DNA of 64,000 bases, taken from the NCBI GenBank assembly GCA_964017065.1, contig OZ024784.1, positions 18,319,490 through 18,383,489 on the forward strand, given 5' to 3'. Of the stretch, positions 1-16,500 are shown piece after piece. Position 1 is the stretch's first letter. Each line of letters starts with the position of its first letter. The position numbers and the translations under genes are program-made. The notes under the pieces were generated by a model that did no database searches, was not told the DNA's origin, and saw nothing but the letters and a program-made list of their open reading frames with translations. Origin of the DNA: Haliclona indistincta. Taxonomy: Eukaryota; Porifera; Demospongiae; Haplosclerida; Chalinidae.

Positions 1-348
1 CAACAGCAGAAAGTGAGGAACAGCCGGAAGGATACGTTTTATTGACACAAGAAGACGATGAACGAGAGACCATTGTGGATGAGAGAGGAGACGACACACC
101 CGAGGAGCCTAGTACTACACCTAGTCAACCAGCACCAATGGCGGAGAGTGAGTCAGATCTTTATAAACCAGCTACCTACTGTGTCTTCATTCTTCACAGA
201 GCATGTTGATGCTGTCAAAAACGCTATGGCGAGGTTTGTTCTCCCGCCCACTTCAGTACCCAGCTGGGCTAAAGACATTCCCGAGTCTGTCTGGAAACAG
301 GAACTACTGCAAGGTCTCCGAACACAAACTAAACCACGACCAAGATGA
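1..348 (+). CDS. MEA1: MEA1 (male-enhanced antigen 1) homolog, 3' part
   Basis: The last two exons of a gene that begins left of the window. The first visible exon (1-147, reading frame from base 3) encodes an acidic stretch with the motif GYVLLTQEDDE, comparable to GYSYQPLNQ in vertebrate MEA1. A 52-base intron (148-199, GTGAGT to CACAG, phase 1) leads to the last exon (200-348), which encodes HVDAVKNAM, VPSWAKDIPESVW and a stop. This corresponds to the conserved C-terminus of MEA1, with its EHVELVKRTM and VPAWAREISDAQW motifs. MEA1 is a small acidic animal protein of poorly known molecular function. The gene converges tail-to-tail on PPP2R5. Seen: the motifs and the in-phase splice. Inferred: the family name, which rests on two motif blocks. 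Confidence 0.75.
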
Positions 349-1186
349 TAAATAAATAATCCCTGTCTGTGTGATTATTCTTATGTACAATTTTTTTTTA
401 TACCTACCCACCCACAACTCGACAGAGCTTTTAAAAATCATCTCCATAGCAAAAGAATTATAGTGTTCAGTCACTGTTGTCCTTCTTCACACGATGGAAG
501 ATGATCAGAGACCGAACACATTAGTGCATGAAGGTGACTTATCACTTCAATCAGCCAACGCAATCATAGTTAACATTTTTATGACTCAAAAAACAACATA
601 TTAACCAGGACAACTAATAATAATCAACAAACAACTTAATCCTTTGATCTAGCATCGGCGGCAAGAGTTCAGAGTGTGTGATTGTGTTGCCGACGACAAC
701 CAGTAGTGAAAAATGAAAAGAGAGAATGATTAAACAATAAGATATGAGATGTGAAATCATACAAAAACACGGTTGAAAAATAACACCATTATATTATTAT
801 AGATTACAGACTATTAAACTGCTGCTAAACTCATCATTGCAACAACCCTTCACACATAATCCAGTCGAGAGTTAAGAGAAGAGGCTTATTTGCGATCTAA
901 GAGGATGGCGTGGTGGAATTTTGCGATAGGGGACCGTCCTGAGGAGTATAATTCTGCAGCGCCTGAACTGTATCATAGTCTTGAGGGAGATAAGACTTGC
1001 GACGAACGAGGACCTTCCCTGCCTTGCCGGATGTCTCTATGGCAGGCTGGAGAGAGAGAGAAGATAAAGAAATACTTTGGAATACGGATCAAATTCTAAC
1101 TCAATATAAGCATCATGCACATTTGGAAAACTTTTCCAGATCTAGGCACACTAAACAGATACGGGAACACATAGAGCTTGGCTTGG

Positions 1187-1277
1187 AGCTCACAGGAGGA
1201 CCGACTGTGCCTCACACTGCATGTAATGAGACACAGCCAGTGTACTATGCTCCCCAGTACAAGACCTGATACCCCAT

Positions 1278-1335
<58 letters not shown>

Positions 1336-1580
1336 GCAAAAAGCGAAGTGTCTCGCTGCCACAAGGGTCACGCGTACCTGGCGAAGCCAGGGCACCTGTG
1401 CACTAGGCAGGTACTGTGTGCCGGTGATGTGCAATCTCCTGGAGCCGGGCAAGGAACTCGCAGGAGCACCAACTGTGCCTCTCACTGCAGGTGTGGGCAC
1501 CCGAAGTCCCACCAACGCCTTTAGTGATCAATGAGACACAGCCAGTGTACTTTGCTCCCCAGTACAAGACCAGGTACCCG
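1187..1580. repeat. Imperfect direct duplication
   Basis: Two similar blocks, about 1187-1274 and 1452-1580, both contain the string GACACAGCCAGTGTACT followed by GCTCCCCAGTACAAGACC, and both are preceded by a diverged AGGAG-CACCAACTGTGCCTC block. A CA microsatellite lies between them. It looks like an old tandem duplication or two copies of a dispersed repeat. Confidence 0.6.
1281..1333. repeat. (AC)n microsatellite
   Basis: About 26 perfect AC units. It is intergenic. Confidence 0.95.
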
Positions 1581-1637
1581 TTTTACAGATGGGTGGGCTG
1601 GAGTACTTGTGATGTTTTTTTGTTGTTTTTCTTCCTC

Positions 1638-1720
1638 CTGCTCTGGGATTCGAACCAGTGTCCTCCAGTGTCTTCTGGGTCATAAACCCAAGACTCTACC
1701 AGTTGAACCACCAGGGCACC
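1638..1720 (-). mobile_element. tRNA-derived SINE or tRNA-like pseudogene
   Basis: On the minus strand there is a B-box-like GGTTCGAATCC (1646-1656), an anticodon-like hairpin with GGG/CCC stem and loop TTTATGA, and an A-box-like TGGTTCAACTGGTAGAG (1695-1711). The T-arm and acceptor pairing is imperfect and the variable region is long, so a functional tRNA is unlikely. A tRNA-derived SINE head is the best reading. Confidence 0.5.
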
Positions 1721-1728
1721 CACCCACA

Positions 1729-1771
<43 letters not shown>

Positions 1772-1811
1772 ACACCCACACACACACCCACACACACACA
1801 CACACACACAC
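1721..1811. repeat. (CA)n microsatellite with CCCACA interruptions
   Basis: The run abuts the 3' boundary of the last recognised PPP2R5 exon. The donor GT of that exon is the first GT of the (GT)n tract on the minus strand. Confidence 0.9.
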
Positions 1812-5902
<4,091 letters not shown>

Positions 5903-6205
5903 TCTTTCTCACAGTCTCTTTCTCTCGAACTGGCACAATAAGATATGTGATTCCTGAAAGAACAGTCGCGTAGTTAATCTTCAGACTCTTAGCTCTGTCG
6001 TAAACCCAGACAGCATTGCTCTCTAGCGCTGACTAGCAAGAAGCCGTCCGTCCAGCCATGTTCCGTGTGGTGTGCCGGGACTGGATCACGTGATCAGTGA
6101 AGAATGCGCAATACTGGGCGTGGCAGGAAATACATTTTCAATGCAGGTTTTATGTTACAAAAACTACAAACTGAGATTTATCTGTAGATCTTTTAGTGAG
6201 AGTGA
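5903..6205. promoter_or_regulatory. Bidirectional promoter interval, PPP2R5 / Delta-1
   Basis: 303 bases separate the two divergent start codons. The interval holds a 12-bp palindrome GATCACGTGATC (6084-6095), an E-box with extended arms. The 14-mer CTGGATCACGTGAT that covers it recurs in the promoter between the second aquaporin and RFWD3. No clear TATA box was seen. Confidence 0.5.
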
Positions 6206-9200
6206 ATGGCGGGACATATACTGCTGATCGCGGCACTATGTGCAGCACTAGTGGTGAGTTACCACTAGCAGATGTCGCTAATCGCCTTGATGAACCTGGT
6301 CCTCTCTGCAGGCTCCAGGGAGCGCCACCTACACTCTGCAAATGAGGTTTAGACGGTATTTCAATCAAGAAAACCATGATTTTGAGGGGAACTGCTGCGA
6401 TGGGATTATATTCTGCCATGTATCGCCATGTGACGTCTACTTCACATTCTGTTTGCGTGCGATTAACACGGCGGCTACCACTGCTGGAAATTGCTGGCAG
6501 CTAAAATCAACATCAAGCAACCCAGTCGAAGATAACTTGTTTACAGCTCCTGAAACTGGTCCGATTTATCCAAACTCTCCTGTCAGCAACTACATCACGT
6601 TCCAGGGCAGCAATTACCCGGTGAGCTGCAGCTAGGCGTAGCTTGTATTGTGGTTGCATGTTTGTTTTTGCACATGCCGATTACCGCGTGGTGTTGTTGA
6701 GTTTTCAATCTGTTTAGACCAATGGTTTTCAAATGGCCGTGAGAGTTGAGGATCAAGATATCGATGCTGATGATCTGGTTGATGTAGTTCTATTCAACCA
6801 AGCCATCACACCAGGGAGTGGCTGGACTTCTTATCAAAACATTGGTGGTCACTATGGAAGAGTTGAAATTGATGCACGCTTCAGAATCTACTGTAACACG
6901 AATTACTATGGCAGTGCCTGCAATATATACTGTGTCCCCACTGACAATAGCCAGGGACACTACACCTGTGGTTCTAATGGAAATAAAGTGTGTAGAAGTG
7001 GATGGACAGATGCGAGTAACAACTGCTTGACACGTGAGTTCTCTGCAATGGAGCTTCACAACGGCATCTTAGTGTTATTTCCATTCATGTCCAGCTGTGT
7101 GTACCAGTGGCTGCAGCAGTGTTGGTGGATACTGCAACTCACCTAATCAATGCTTGTAAGTTATGATTTAATATTACCACTGTGTGAAGTGGATTATGAC
7201 CTAGCTTTGTTGATTGTTCTGATTAATAATAATGGTTTTTATGGATGTCACTAATTACAAAAATATTTTGCAGTTCTTGTTGCTTCAATTTGACCATCTT
7301 TGTTATAAACACATGCAAATATCTGATTAGTCTTCCACTTTTTGTTCCTATAGATGCCATAATGGGTGGTCTGGTAGCCTCTGCAACCAATGCGTTCCCA
7401 GTAGCACTTGTGGTGAGTCTTAATTAACTACAAAGGACCGATATCATGCAGTATAGTAGTTATAGTTAATAATTATGATCACATTTCACACATGTACTAG
7501 AGTACAAACAAAGTGGTGTGATGTCGAGTGAGGTTGCTGTGGCATCTGTTTGCTTACTAGACCATCAACCTTATTTAACAAATCACAGAACTGCTAGGAC
7601 AAGCAAACTATAGTAAAATACCAAACCTAGTAATAACTGTTTCATGTGTAGGAGGGCACCATGATTGCATCAGCACATGTTGTTAGAATTCTTTACCATA
7701 ATGTTTTCTCGTGTGTATACAGTGCATGGAACATGCAACTCACCAGGAGAGTGTAACTGCATTACTGGATATGGAGGAACAAACTGTGACCAGGATCTTG
7801 ATGTGTGTGGTCACCAGGAGCCATGTCTTCATGGAGCTACCTGCAGCAATGAGGGACCTGACCAGTACTCTTGCTCCTGTGTGGCTGGTTACACTGGTAA
7901 CAACTGCCAAACTGATATCAATGAGTGCGGTCCACTGCCTTGTCAGAATGGAGCAACATGTAATGTATGTATAATTATAGATATACACAAACAATCCTGA
8001 GATAAAAAATGTTTTTCTTAGGATAATCTCAATCACTTCTCTTGTCTGTGTGCTGCTGGATGGACTGGTAGCGTTTGCAGTGTCAACATAGATGACTGTG
8101 ATCCTGACCCGTGCCAAAACGGAAACTGCACAGTAAGTTTAAGTTCACAGTTTATCACTGTAAAACAATAATAATCATTGCATACTGAAACTCAAGTTGT
8201 TATACCAATTCTAAGATTTCCCTATCATATAGGATTTGGTGAATGGATACACTTGTCAGTGTGAGCCTGGTTGGACCGGAGCAGACTGTGATATAAATAT
8301 TGATGAATGTCAGTCGAATCCCTGTCAGAACAATGCTAACTGCACAGTGAGTTCACCACATGCATGCATGTGCTGTCTAGATATGAAGCAAACATAACTG
8401 GCATTAACATTCTGTATCCAGGATCTTGTCAATGGTTTCACATGTCAATGTGCAACAGGATGGACAGGAATGACATGCTCTCGGAACATTGATGAATGTG
8501 ATCCTAACCCTTGTCAGGACAGAGGAAACTGCACTGTAAGTCACAGCATAGCTACACTGTAAGAGGTGTGAGGTGTCTTCTGTATAATAGGATAGACTGG
8601 CTGATTATCAGTGTGACTGTGCTGTGGGATACTATGGAAAGAGTTGTGAGGATCATTACTGTGACTCATCTCCCTGTGATAATGGAGCTACTTGTACTGG
8701 GACAGCGGATGGTTACGTATGCACTTGCCCTCGTGGTGTGACGGTAAGATCACCAGACTGGCTTCGAGCCAAACTTGAGTGTGTTGAGCAATACTAGTGT
8801 GCACAACAGAAATCAAACAAGGAAGTATTACACTAATTTGTATTTTAGTGTTGATCACTAAATATTGCTAAGAATGTGCAATAATTATTTGAATTGTTGG
8901 TAATTTCATTGTCTGGGTCCTGCAGTAATTATAAAGCACGCTATGACATGCTCAGGCATGTAAATTGACTTTGTGTTTACCATTTCACTGCAGGGAGCTA
9001 ACTGTTCAGTGGATATTAATGAATGTGCTACATTGCCTTGTACAAATGGTGGTACCTGTGTGAATCTAATAGGAGACTACTCGTGTAATTGTCCAAATCA
9101 GTACAGAGGCAAGAACTGTGAATACAATGAACAGATTCCACAATGCAGTCCCAATCCTTGTCCACAAGGACTCACTTGTGCAGAAGGAGACAGAACTGAC

Positions 9201-10343
9201 TATATCTGCATACAATGCTCAGATCAGAGTGAGTGTTTTCCATACTACGTCTTTAAACTGATCTTTTGATGCTTCGTGTTTTAGGTTCTGACTGCAATCT
9301 TGTGATTGATTCTGAAGCTCTTGCAGCTAATGCCACTAAGCAAGACAGCACTCTAGTGATAGGAGCTGCTGCTGGTGGTATTGGTGGCGCCTTGTTGTTG
9401 ATATGTCCTGTTCTGCTACTAGTGATCATTCTATGCTGCTGTAAGGCACGAAAGAACACTGAAGAACCTCAACCTCAACCATTGGACGATGAAAGTATGT
9501 GTTGTGTCATGTTAAAGCATGCATGTTGTGAAAATATGAAGCACTCCTAAATACTCGCATGCCCTGAAAAATCTATCACCTCACAGCCAAAGTGCTCTGA
9601 AAGCATTCTGGCTAGTACCGTTGCGTCACCTGTCACTGATGTGTTAAATCATTATGGTATTTATTCACACATTTGTGCATCCAAGCTTTGGTCTGTACAT
9701 ACTACGCCGGTTTATGTTTTAACTGAAAAGAAGTAATAAAACTGCTGTATAAAGTGACACATAGCTGATATAACTATAGCATAATATTATAGTTAAAAAT
9801 CAGTCATTTTTGTTGAAATGAGCTCAGGAAATTACACAACAATTTTTATTGCCAGTTGTTATACACGGTTGCTCTTTTTTTGCAGAGCGGGGATATGTTC
9901 CTAATCCTACATACAAATCTACTACAACACTGGTTTCTACCAACATTGAAAACCCCTATGATGTTCCCGACTACAGTAAAGATGTTCCAAACCCTCTCTA
10001 TGCCTCCAGCAGTACCAGTGCTACTCTACCACTCAATGGTGCAGTGCATGGAAAGACAGCACCATCAAATGAAAACTACAAACGTCACAGTGCAATTGCA
10101 TTGAACAATAATTCAGTCCACTTCACCCAACAACACGATGACAATGTTTATACTTACGATCCGACAGAAGAGGACGCCGACATAACTAAGGACAGCATGT
10201 ATAGTGAGGTGGTGGATCATGATATGAAGAGAGCTACTCTACCTGAACCTGCACAGCCGGTTGAAAATGTGTATGACTACATCCCGGGGGACATGGATCC
10301 CACAGTGGTATATGAAAAACTTCCACCTCAAATACCGCTTTGA
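6206..10343 (+). CDS. Delta-like Notch ligand 1 of a tandem cluster
   Basis: A spliced gene starting [16 protein letters not shown] (signal peptide, exon 6206-6253). The exon at 6312-6620 encodes the MNNL domain ([18 protein letters not shown]). The exon at 6718-7033 encodes the end of MNNL and the DSL domain ([15 protein letters not shown] to GWTDASNNC). About ten EGF-like repeats follow, several with the calcium-binding (D/N)I(D/N)EC signature. The transmembrane exon starting near 9286 gives [20 protein letters not shown]. The last exon (about 9885-10343) encodes a ~150-residue tail with NPTY and NPLY motifs. DSL ligands activate Notch on neighbouring cells, and ligand endocytosis through the tail is normally required. 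The block at 7731-7967 is nearly identical to Delta-3, and the block at 8592-9232 to Delta-2. Confidence 0.93.
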
Positions 10344-10480
10344 TTGAACATGCATGCTCAATGATTTTTTTTAACACAATCATGTTATTTAAAAAAACAT
10401 AATAATTATAGCATAACTGCAAAAATTTGTGTACACAAACAAGACTGCGCACATCATAGTGACCCCGCCCACTTCACAAC

Positions 10481-13400
10481 ATGAAGCTTCTTGTACAGCT
10501 TCTTGTATTAGCGTCGATTACTATTGTAAGTTACTAATGTAGGAGTAGTATCAACAATTATTCAGTTATTCTGTAGCTTGTAAAGGCCGCCTGGATACTA
10601 GAGGCGAGGCTAGTGTATTATACTAACCCGGGAAACGTCGACTTTCAGGGACATTGTTGTGATCCACACACGCTCTGTATCAGTCCTTGTGACGTCTACT
10701 TTACATTCTGTTTACGCAACATATACACATCTCCGACTAATCCAGGCAACTGCCAACAGCTAGTCACTACCACACGTAAGCACACGGTCGCAACGAGTGC
10801 GATTTACCCACCAGCTCAGGGACCACTTTATGCTGGCTCACCAGTTAGCAATCCAATAAGATTTTATGGAAACTACTGGAATGTAAGTAGGATTACACGT
10901 GCTAGCTGCATTATGACATGTGCGGTGCACTCTTGCAGGGTAGGTTCCAACTACTGGTGACTACAGAAGATGCAGATTTAGACCCAGATGATCTGATTGA
11001 TCGAAATGCCTTCAACCAAGAGTTGCCGGCAACTGGAGCATGGACTGGCACCATCCGAGTACATGGATATTACCAGGCAGCTCATGTTGCAATGCAGTTC
11101 AAGGCATCGTGTGATCAGTACTACTACTCTCAGACATGTACTGTGTATTGCAAAGCTCAAGATGACAGTGTTGAAGGTCATTACAACTGCAACTCTGAGG
11201 GTGGTAAGGTGTGTCTCACTGGATGGAGCGATCCTGACGATAATTGCCTCACACGTAAGAGATCAAATAATACACATTGTTCTAGCTTAACTTGAATTAT
11301 AGCGATCTGTGCAGAGGGCTGCAAAAATGGAGAGTGTGCTGTGCCAGGAGAATGCAGGTATGATGTTTTGTGCACATAATATTGTTTTGCTCATGCACTC
11401 ACACGTAGTTGTCTAAACGGCTGGTTTGGAAAACAGTGTGACCAGTGCCATCCAGGATTTAGCTGTTGTAAGCAAACCTTATAAGATCTTGTATCAATAA
11501 TACTAATTACTCTCATGTGTTATTTCAGCTGACAGTGGAGATGTGATACCTAACAATTGTCTGAATGGAGCAACATGCATTGTCAGTCACTCAGTTTAAA
11601 AAAGTTATAATGTTATTCAGTGGTGTTATTCTGTTCTAGAGTCATAATGGTGAGTGTATCTGTCAGTGTGCTTCAGGATGGACAGGAGACATCTGTGATA
11701 CTAATATTAACGACTGTGACTCCAATCCATGTGAGAGCAATGGAAACTGCACAGTAAGCCTCACTCTAGCCACACTGCTAATACCATAACGAGATGTACT
11801 ATAGGATAGACTGGCTGATTATCAGTGTGACTGTGCTGTGGGATACTATGGGAAGAGTTGTGAGGAACATTACTGTGACTCATCTCCCTGTGAAAATGGA
11901 GCTACTTGTTCTGGGACAGCGGATGGTTACATATGCACTTGCCCTCATGGTGTGACGGTAAGATCACCAGACTGGCTTCGAGCTAATAATTCAGTTTAAT
12001 CGCAGGGAACTAACTGTTCAGTGGATATTGACGAATGTGCTACATTGCCTTGTGAAAATGGTGGTACCTGTGTGAATCTATTAGGAGACTACTCGTGTAA
12101 TTGTCCAAATCAGTACAGAGGCAAGAACTGTGAATACAATGAACAGATTCCACAATGCAGTCCCAATCCTTGTCCACAAGGACTCACTTGTGCAGAAGGA
12201 GACACAACTGACTATGTCTGTATACAATGCTCAGATCAGAGTTAGTAAAAAATTTAACCCTGAGTAAAATTATTATTACAAGGTGCTATTTGTTTAGGTT
12301 CTGAGTGTAACATAGTTATTGAAGCTAATACTACTCTTGAAGACAGTGCAATGCCAATAGGAGCTGTTGTTGGTGGTATTGGTGGTGGCTTGTTGCTAGT
12401 TTGTCTCTTGGCCATTGTGTTGTTGGTGGCTATTATTGTATACATTAAGAGACGCAATAATAATAATGATAACTATCAATGCCATGTGTTTGAAGATAAT
12501 TTATCAAATGGAACGGAAACAGAACATGGTCAGTCAAGAATATAGATAATAATATTGCATACACAATACAAGAAAGCAATGGTTATTCTCTGTGTATGTT
12601 GATCGACGGCCAGTCTGCATTGCGACATTAATTATTTTTTATGTTTGTCTTTGTCAATGTGGTTATGTCAATACCACTTGACCTCTATAAGAGTAGCATT
12701 TGCTTCAATTTTGTTGGCACGAATGAGACACAAGGCTAATTCGAGATAGTATTTATGGTCACATACTCTTTTTCATATGATCTTTTTATTCTGTGTTGTA
12801 GAAAGCTCAGATAATGAACCAAGGTCCATTAGTAGTTATGGAGACCGTGCATCTACCCAGCAATCCTTAGCATCAACATCAACTGGAGACAACGTTTCTA
12901 ACAGTCCATCAGAGGGTATGGTCTTAATTATTATGTGACATATGCACAGTAACAATGTCTTGTAGGCTCTATTCATCTTCAGGTATACGGTAGCTTGGAC
13001 TCAGCTCCTTCGGAAGGTAACAGTGAAAAACCGATTTACTGTTAATAACAAAAGCATGCAGGTGTATCATCTGGTGACAATGCTGCTGCTGTCAACAGCC
13101 CAGGAGAAGGTATGACTGCTGTTCTGATCATGATGCTTTAATTGCCTCTATAGACTCTGGTGCTTCTCTGCAAGTTAGCATAGATACCGCATCTAGTATT
13201 GAACCACGTCGAAAAAGTGGTAAAATTCATTATTTGCTAGACTTGTTGATATGCATGTACTGCAGACCGTCGACAAAAGGGATATCCATCAGTATCGTCT
13301 TCTGATGAATACCAAAGAGATGAAGCTAAAATCAAGAAACGTTCTCGTGGTAAAAAAAGTAACGACAAAGAGCATTGAAATTTGCAGTTGGATAAATGAC

Positions 13401-13481
13401 CTTGTTTCTGTTATTTCTGTATTTATATCACTCTCTTCAGACTCACAACCAAATATTTTTGCTCTGATGAGTAATTTTTAA
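10481..13481 (+). CDS. Delta-like Notch ligand 2 of a tandem cluster
   Basis: Starts [15 protein letters not shown] (signal peptide, 10481-10525). MNNL is encoded at 10577-10882 ([16 protein letters not shown]), DSL at 10939-11254 ([15 protein letters not shown]), and about six EGF-like repeats follow. The transmembrane segment is encoded near 12351-12460 ([18 protein letters not shown]). The tail is unusual. After the membrane exon come a run of small phase-1 exons (about 12803-12915, 12967-13017, 13062-13110, 13154-13218, 13265-13350) and a last exon (13440-13481) ending MSNF. The tail is Ser/Asp-rich with a basic patch (KIKKRSR). Every cytoplasmic exon is symmetrical, so exon skipping would keep the frame. 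It has fewer EGF repeats than its neighbours. The ligand family is secure; the details of the small tail exons are less so. Confidence 0.9.
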
Positions 13482-13562
13482 ATAAGTTACAATTATTAAT
13501 TATTTTTAACATGTGAATAACTGTTACATGTAGCTAACAACAGATAGTTAGTTGCACGAAGC

Positions 13563-16500
13563 ATGAAGCAGCAAGTTCTACTGTTGGTTTGCACACTGGT
13601 GGTTGCTACTGTAGGTTGCTAATGCGTGTTGGTTTGATAGTATAATTATGCTCTGTCGTTCAACAGCTACCTGTGAAGGCTACCTGGACACTGGAGACGA
13701 GGCTAGTGTATTACACTAATCCAGGAAACATCGACTTTCGGAGAGATTGTTGTGATCCACACTCGCTCTGCTTCAGTCCTTGTGATGTCTTCTTCACGTT
13801 CTGTTTGCGCTCCATAAACCTCTCGCCGGCTAATCCTGGAGACTGCCAGCAGCTTGTCACTACCACTCGTGAACACACGACCACAACTGGTGCGATTTAC
13901 CCACCAACCGAGGGACCACTTTATGCTGGCTCACCTGTTAGCAATCCGATAAGATTTTATGGAAACTACTGGAGTGTAAGTAGGATTACACGTGTTAGCT
14001 GCATTGTGACATGTGTGCATTCATGTAGGGTAGGTTCCAACTACTAGTGACTACAGAAGATGCAGATTCAGACCCAGATGATCTGATTGATAGAAATGCC
14101 TTCAACCAAGAGTTGCCACCGACTGGAGTATGGACTGATGCCATCAGAGTACATGGACATTACAAAGCAGCTCATGTTGCAATGCAGTTCAAGGCATCGT
14201 GTGATCAGTACTACTACTCTCAGACATGTACTGTGTATTGCAAAGCTCAAGATGACAGTGTTGCAGGTCATTACAACTGCAACTCTGAGGGTGGTAAGGT
14301 GTGTCTCACTGGATGGAGCGACCCTGACAATAACTGCCTCACACGTAAGAGATGCAGGATAGGTGAGTTAGCACTGTTACTATTGTTTTCTTTAGCGATC
14401 TGTGCAGACGGTTGTAGAAATGGAGGATGTAGTGAGCCTGGAGAGTGCAGGTATACAGTGTGTTTATGCGACTTTAGTGCGAATCATTAATATTGTAGTT
14501 GTCTGAGTGGCTGGTTTGGGGAGCTATGTGACGAGTGCCATCCAGGACCTAGCTGTTGTAAGTTAACTATTATCTATCACATGTGATGTCCATGTTTGTG
14601 TTGGAATACACAAGCTTGTATAAGCAACACTTCCAAAGATAGCTTAACTTACTATACCACCATGTCCTTTATTCTATAATTACAGCAGCTGAGCATGGCA
14701 GGTGTATCAGCACTCCAGGAGAGTGCATCTGTGACACTGGATATGGTGGAACAAACTGTGACCAGGATCTTGATGTGTGTGGTCACCAGGAGCCATGTCT
14801 TCATGGAGCTACCTGCAGCAATGAGGGACCTGACCAGTACTCTTGCTCCTGTGTGGCTGGTTACACTGGTAACAACTGCCAAACTGAGATCAACGAGTGC
14901 GGTCCACTGCCTTGTCTAAATGGAGCAACATGCATTGTTAGTGTATTTATCTCTCATACTTTACTGAAGTTTTAAATATTTGTATAGGATCGTATTGGTG
15001 AGTTTAACTGTCAGTGTGCTTCAGGATGGACAGGACACACCTGTGATACTAACATTGATGACTGTGACCCCAATCCTTGTGATAATGGAGCCACATGCAC
15101 AGTGAGTCTAAAATGTGTTAGCAGTAGCTGCTCTTTATCATTATCATTTCTCAGGATTTAGTGGATGGTTATATGTGTGAGTGTCCCACTGGATACTTGC
15201 AGCCTGATTGTGAAGGGCATCAATGTGATCTTGATCCTTGTGAAAATGCCGGTACTTGCATGAACACCACTGATGGATATGAGTGTGCTTGCACTCCAGG
15301 ATACACAGTGAGTATTTCTAATGCATTGATCTGTCTTTGATCACTCATTCTTAATTACCCTGGGCGCGTAGGCGCCAGAGGGTTATGCGTTTCCGTCCGT
15401 CTATATGTGTATATATGTCATAATGCTGATGTCATCCCTTTGATGTGGTAGGTTCTATATACTGGATATAGACCTCTCTTAGAGGTTTATATAATTTGAT
15501 ATATACCTCCCATGATTAATAATAATAAATAGTCGAAATTCAATAATCTCAAAATGACACAAAAGACGAGAGAGTTAGAGCTAAAATCAAACTACATGCA
15601 TCCACTTTCTGAAAGTTATTATGCTTCATTAAGCTAGTAGGATCATTTTCTTTGCCATTAGTTTCAGAAATTTCTTCACTTTTGGGTTCTCTATAGTCTT
15701 CGCAATAATTGGTTGCCTTTCACTTAGAACACCTGCTGTCTTGTGTTCAACAGATTCTGTGCTTGAAGCAGTTGTCGACAAGGTATCAGAAAGTGCCTGC
15801 TTCTGAGCCAGAAGTGCGCTCATAGTGCCTGCTTCTGAGCCAAATAGGTGCGCTCATACGATCTAACGCCTGATGAACTCAAGTGTCCACTGGGTTCCAC
15901 TTTCAAACCTTGGCTTTTTTGAAACCGCACTCTTCTAACGCTTCTATCTCCTTCTTTCTTTTAGATACTGAAATACAAAGCCTCTTCTTCTTCGTAGGGG
16001 GCAATTGCTCTTCTTTCTCCATAGAAAAACGCAGATTGAACAAGATTCGAGTAGCTACCAAGAACACCAACTTGACCAGCAATATCTGCATGCACACATG
16101 TGCTTTATCACGTGATAATCTACTGAGCATGTGCAGTAAAAATCAAAATGGCGGCAACGATGCGCATAAGGAATAACATCAGCAATTTGAAATATATCTC
16201 ATATAGCATAGTAGTGCGGTATATATCCAGTATATGGAACCCTCGGGTGTGTCCTCGGAGGTGATATAGCCCTCGGCTTCGCCTCGGGCTATATCACCTC
16301 CTCGGACACACCCTCGGGTTCCATATACTGGATATATACCTCACTACTATGTTATATAATACAATATATTATATGTGTGTCGTCAAAAAACACGCTTGTT
16401 TACGTCTCACCGCTCGAAATTCGCCACAAAATTGCACTGTACTGCCTGTTTACTGAATTTATAGTCCTGCGAAGACCTTTACAGCGTCCTGAGAATCTTG

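Larger units (their letters stand above)
349..1811. other. Repeat-rich interval between MEA1 and PPP2R5
   Basis: I see no convincing gene here. The interval holds two CA microsatellites (1281-1333 and 1721-1811), a tRNA-like SINE on the minus strand (1638-1720) and a duplicated block (1187-1274 versus 1452-1580). The true last exon of PPP2R5, if one exists beyond the visible donor at 1811, should lie here but was not recognised. Confidence 0.6.

Noticed and set aside
1638..1720. Functional tRNA gene
   Set aside because: Acceptor and T-arm pairing is incomplete and the variable loop is too long; a SINE or pseudogene fits better.
15629..16130. Independent minus-strand gene inside the Delta-3 intron
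   Set aside because: Only short low-complexity basic frames without clear splice joins; treated as mobile-element remnants.
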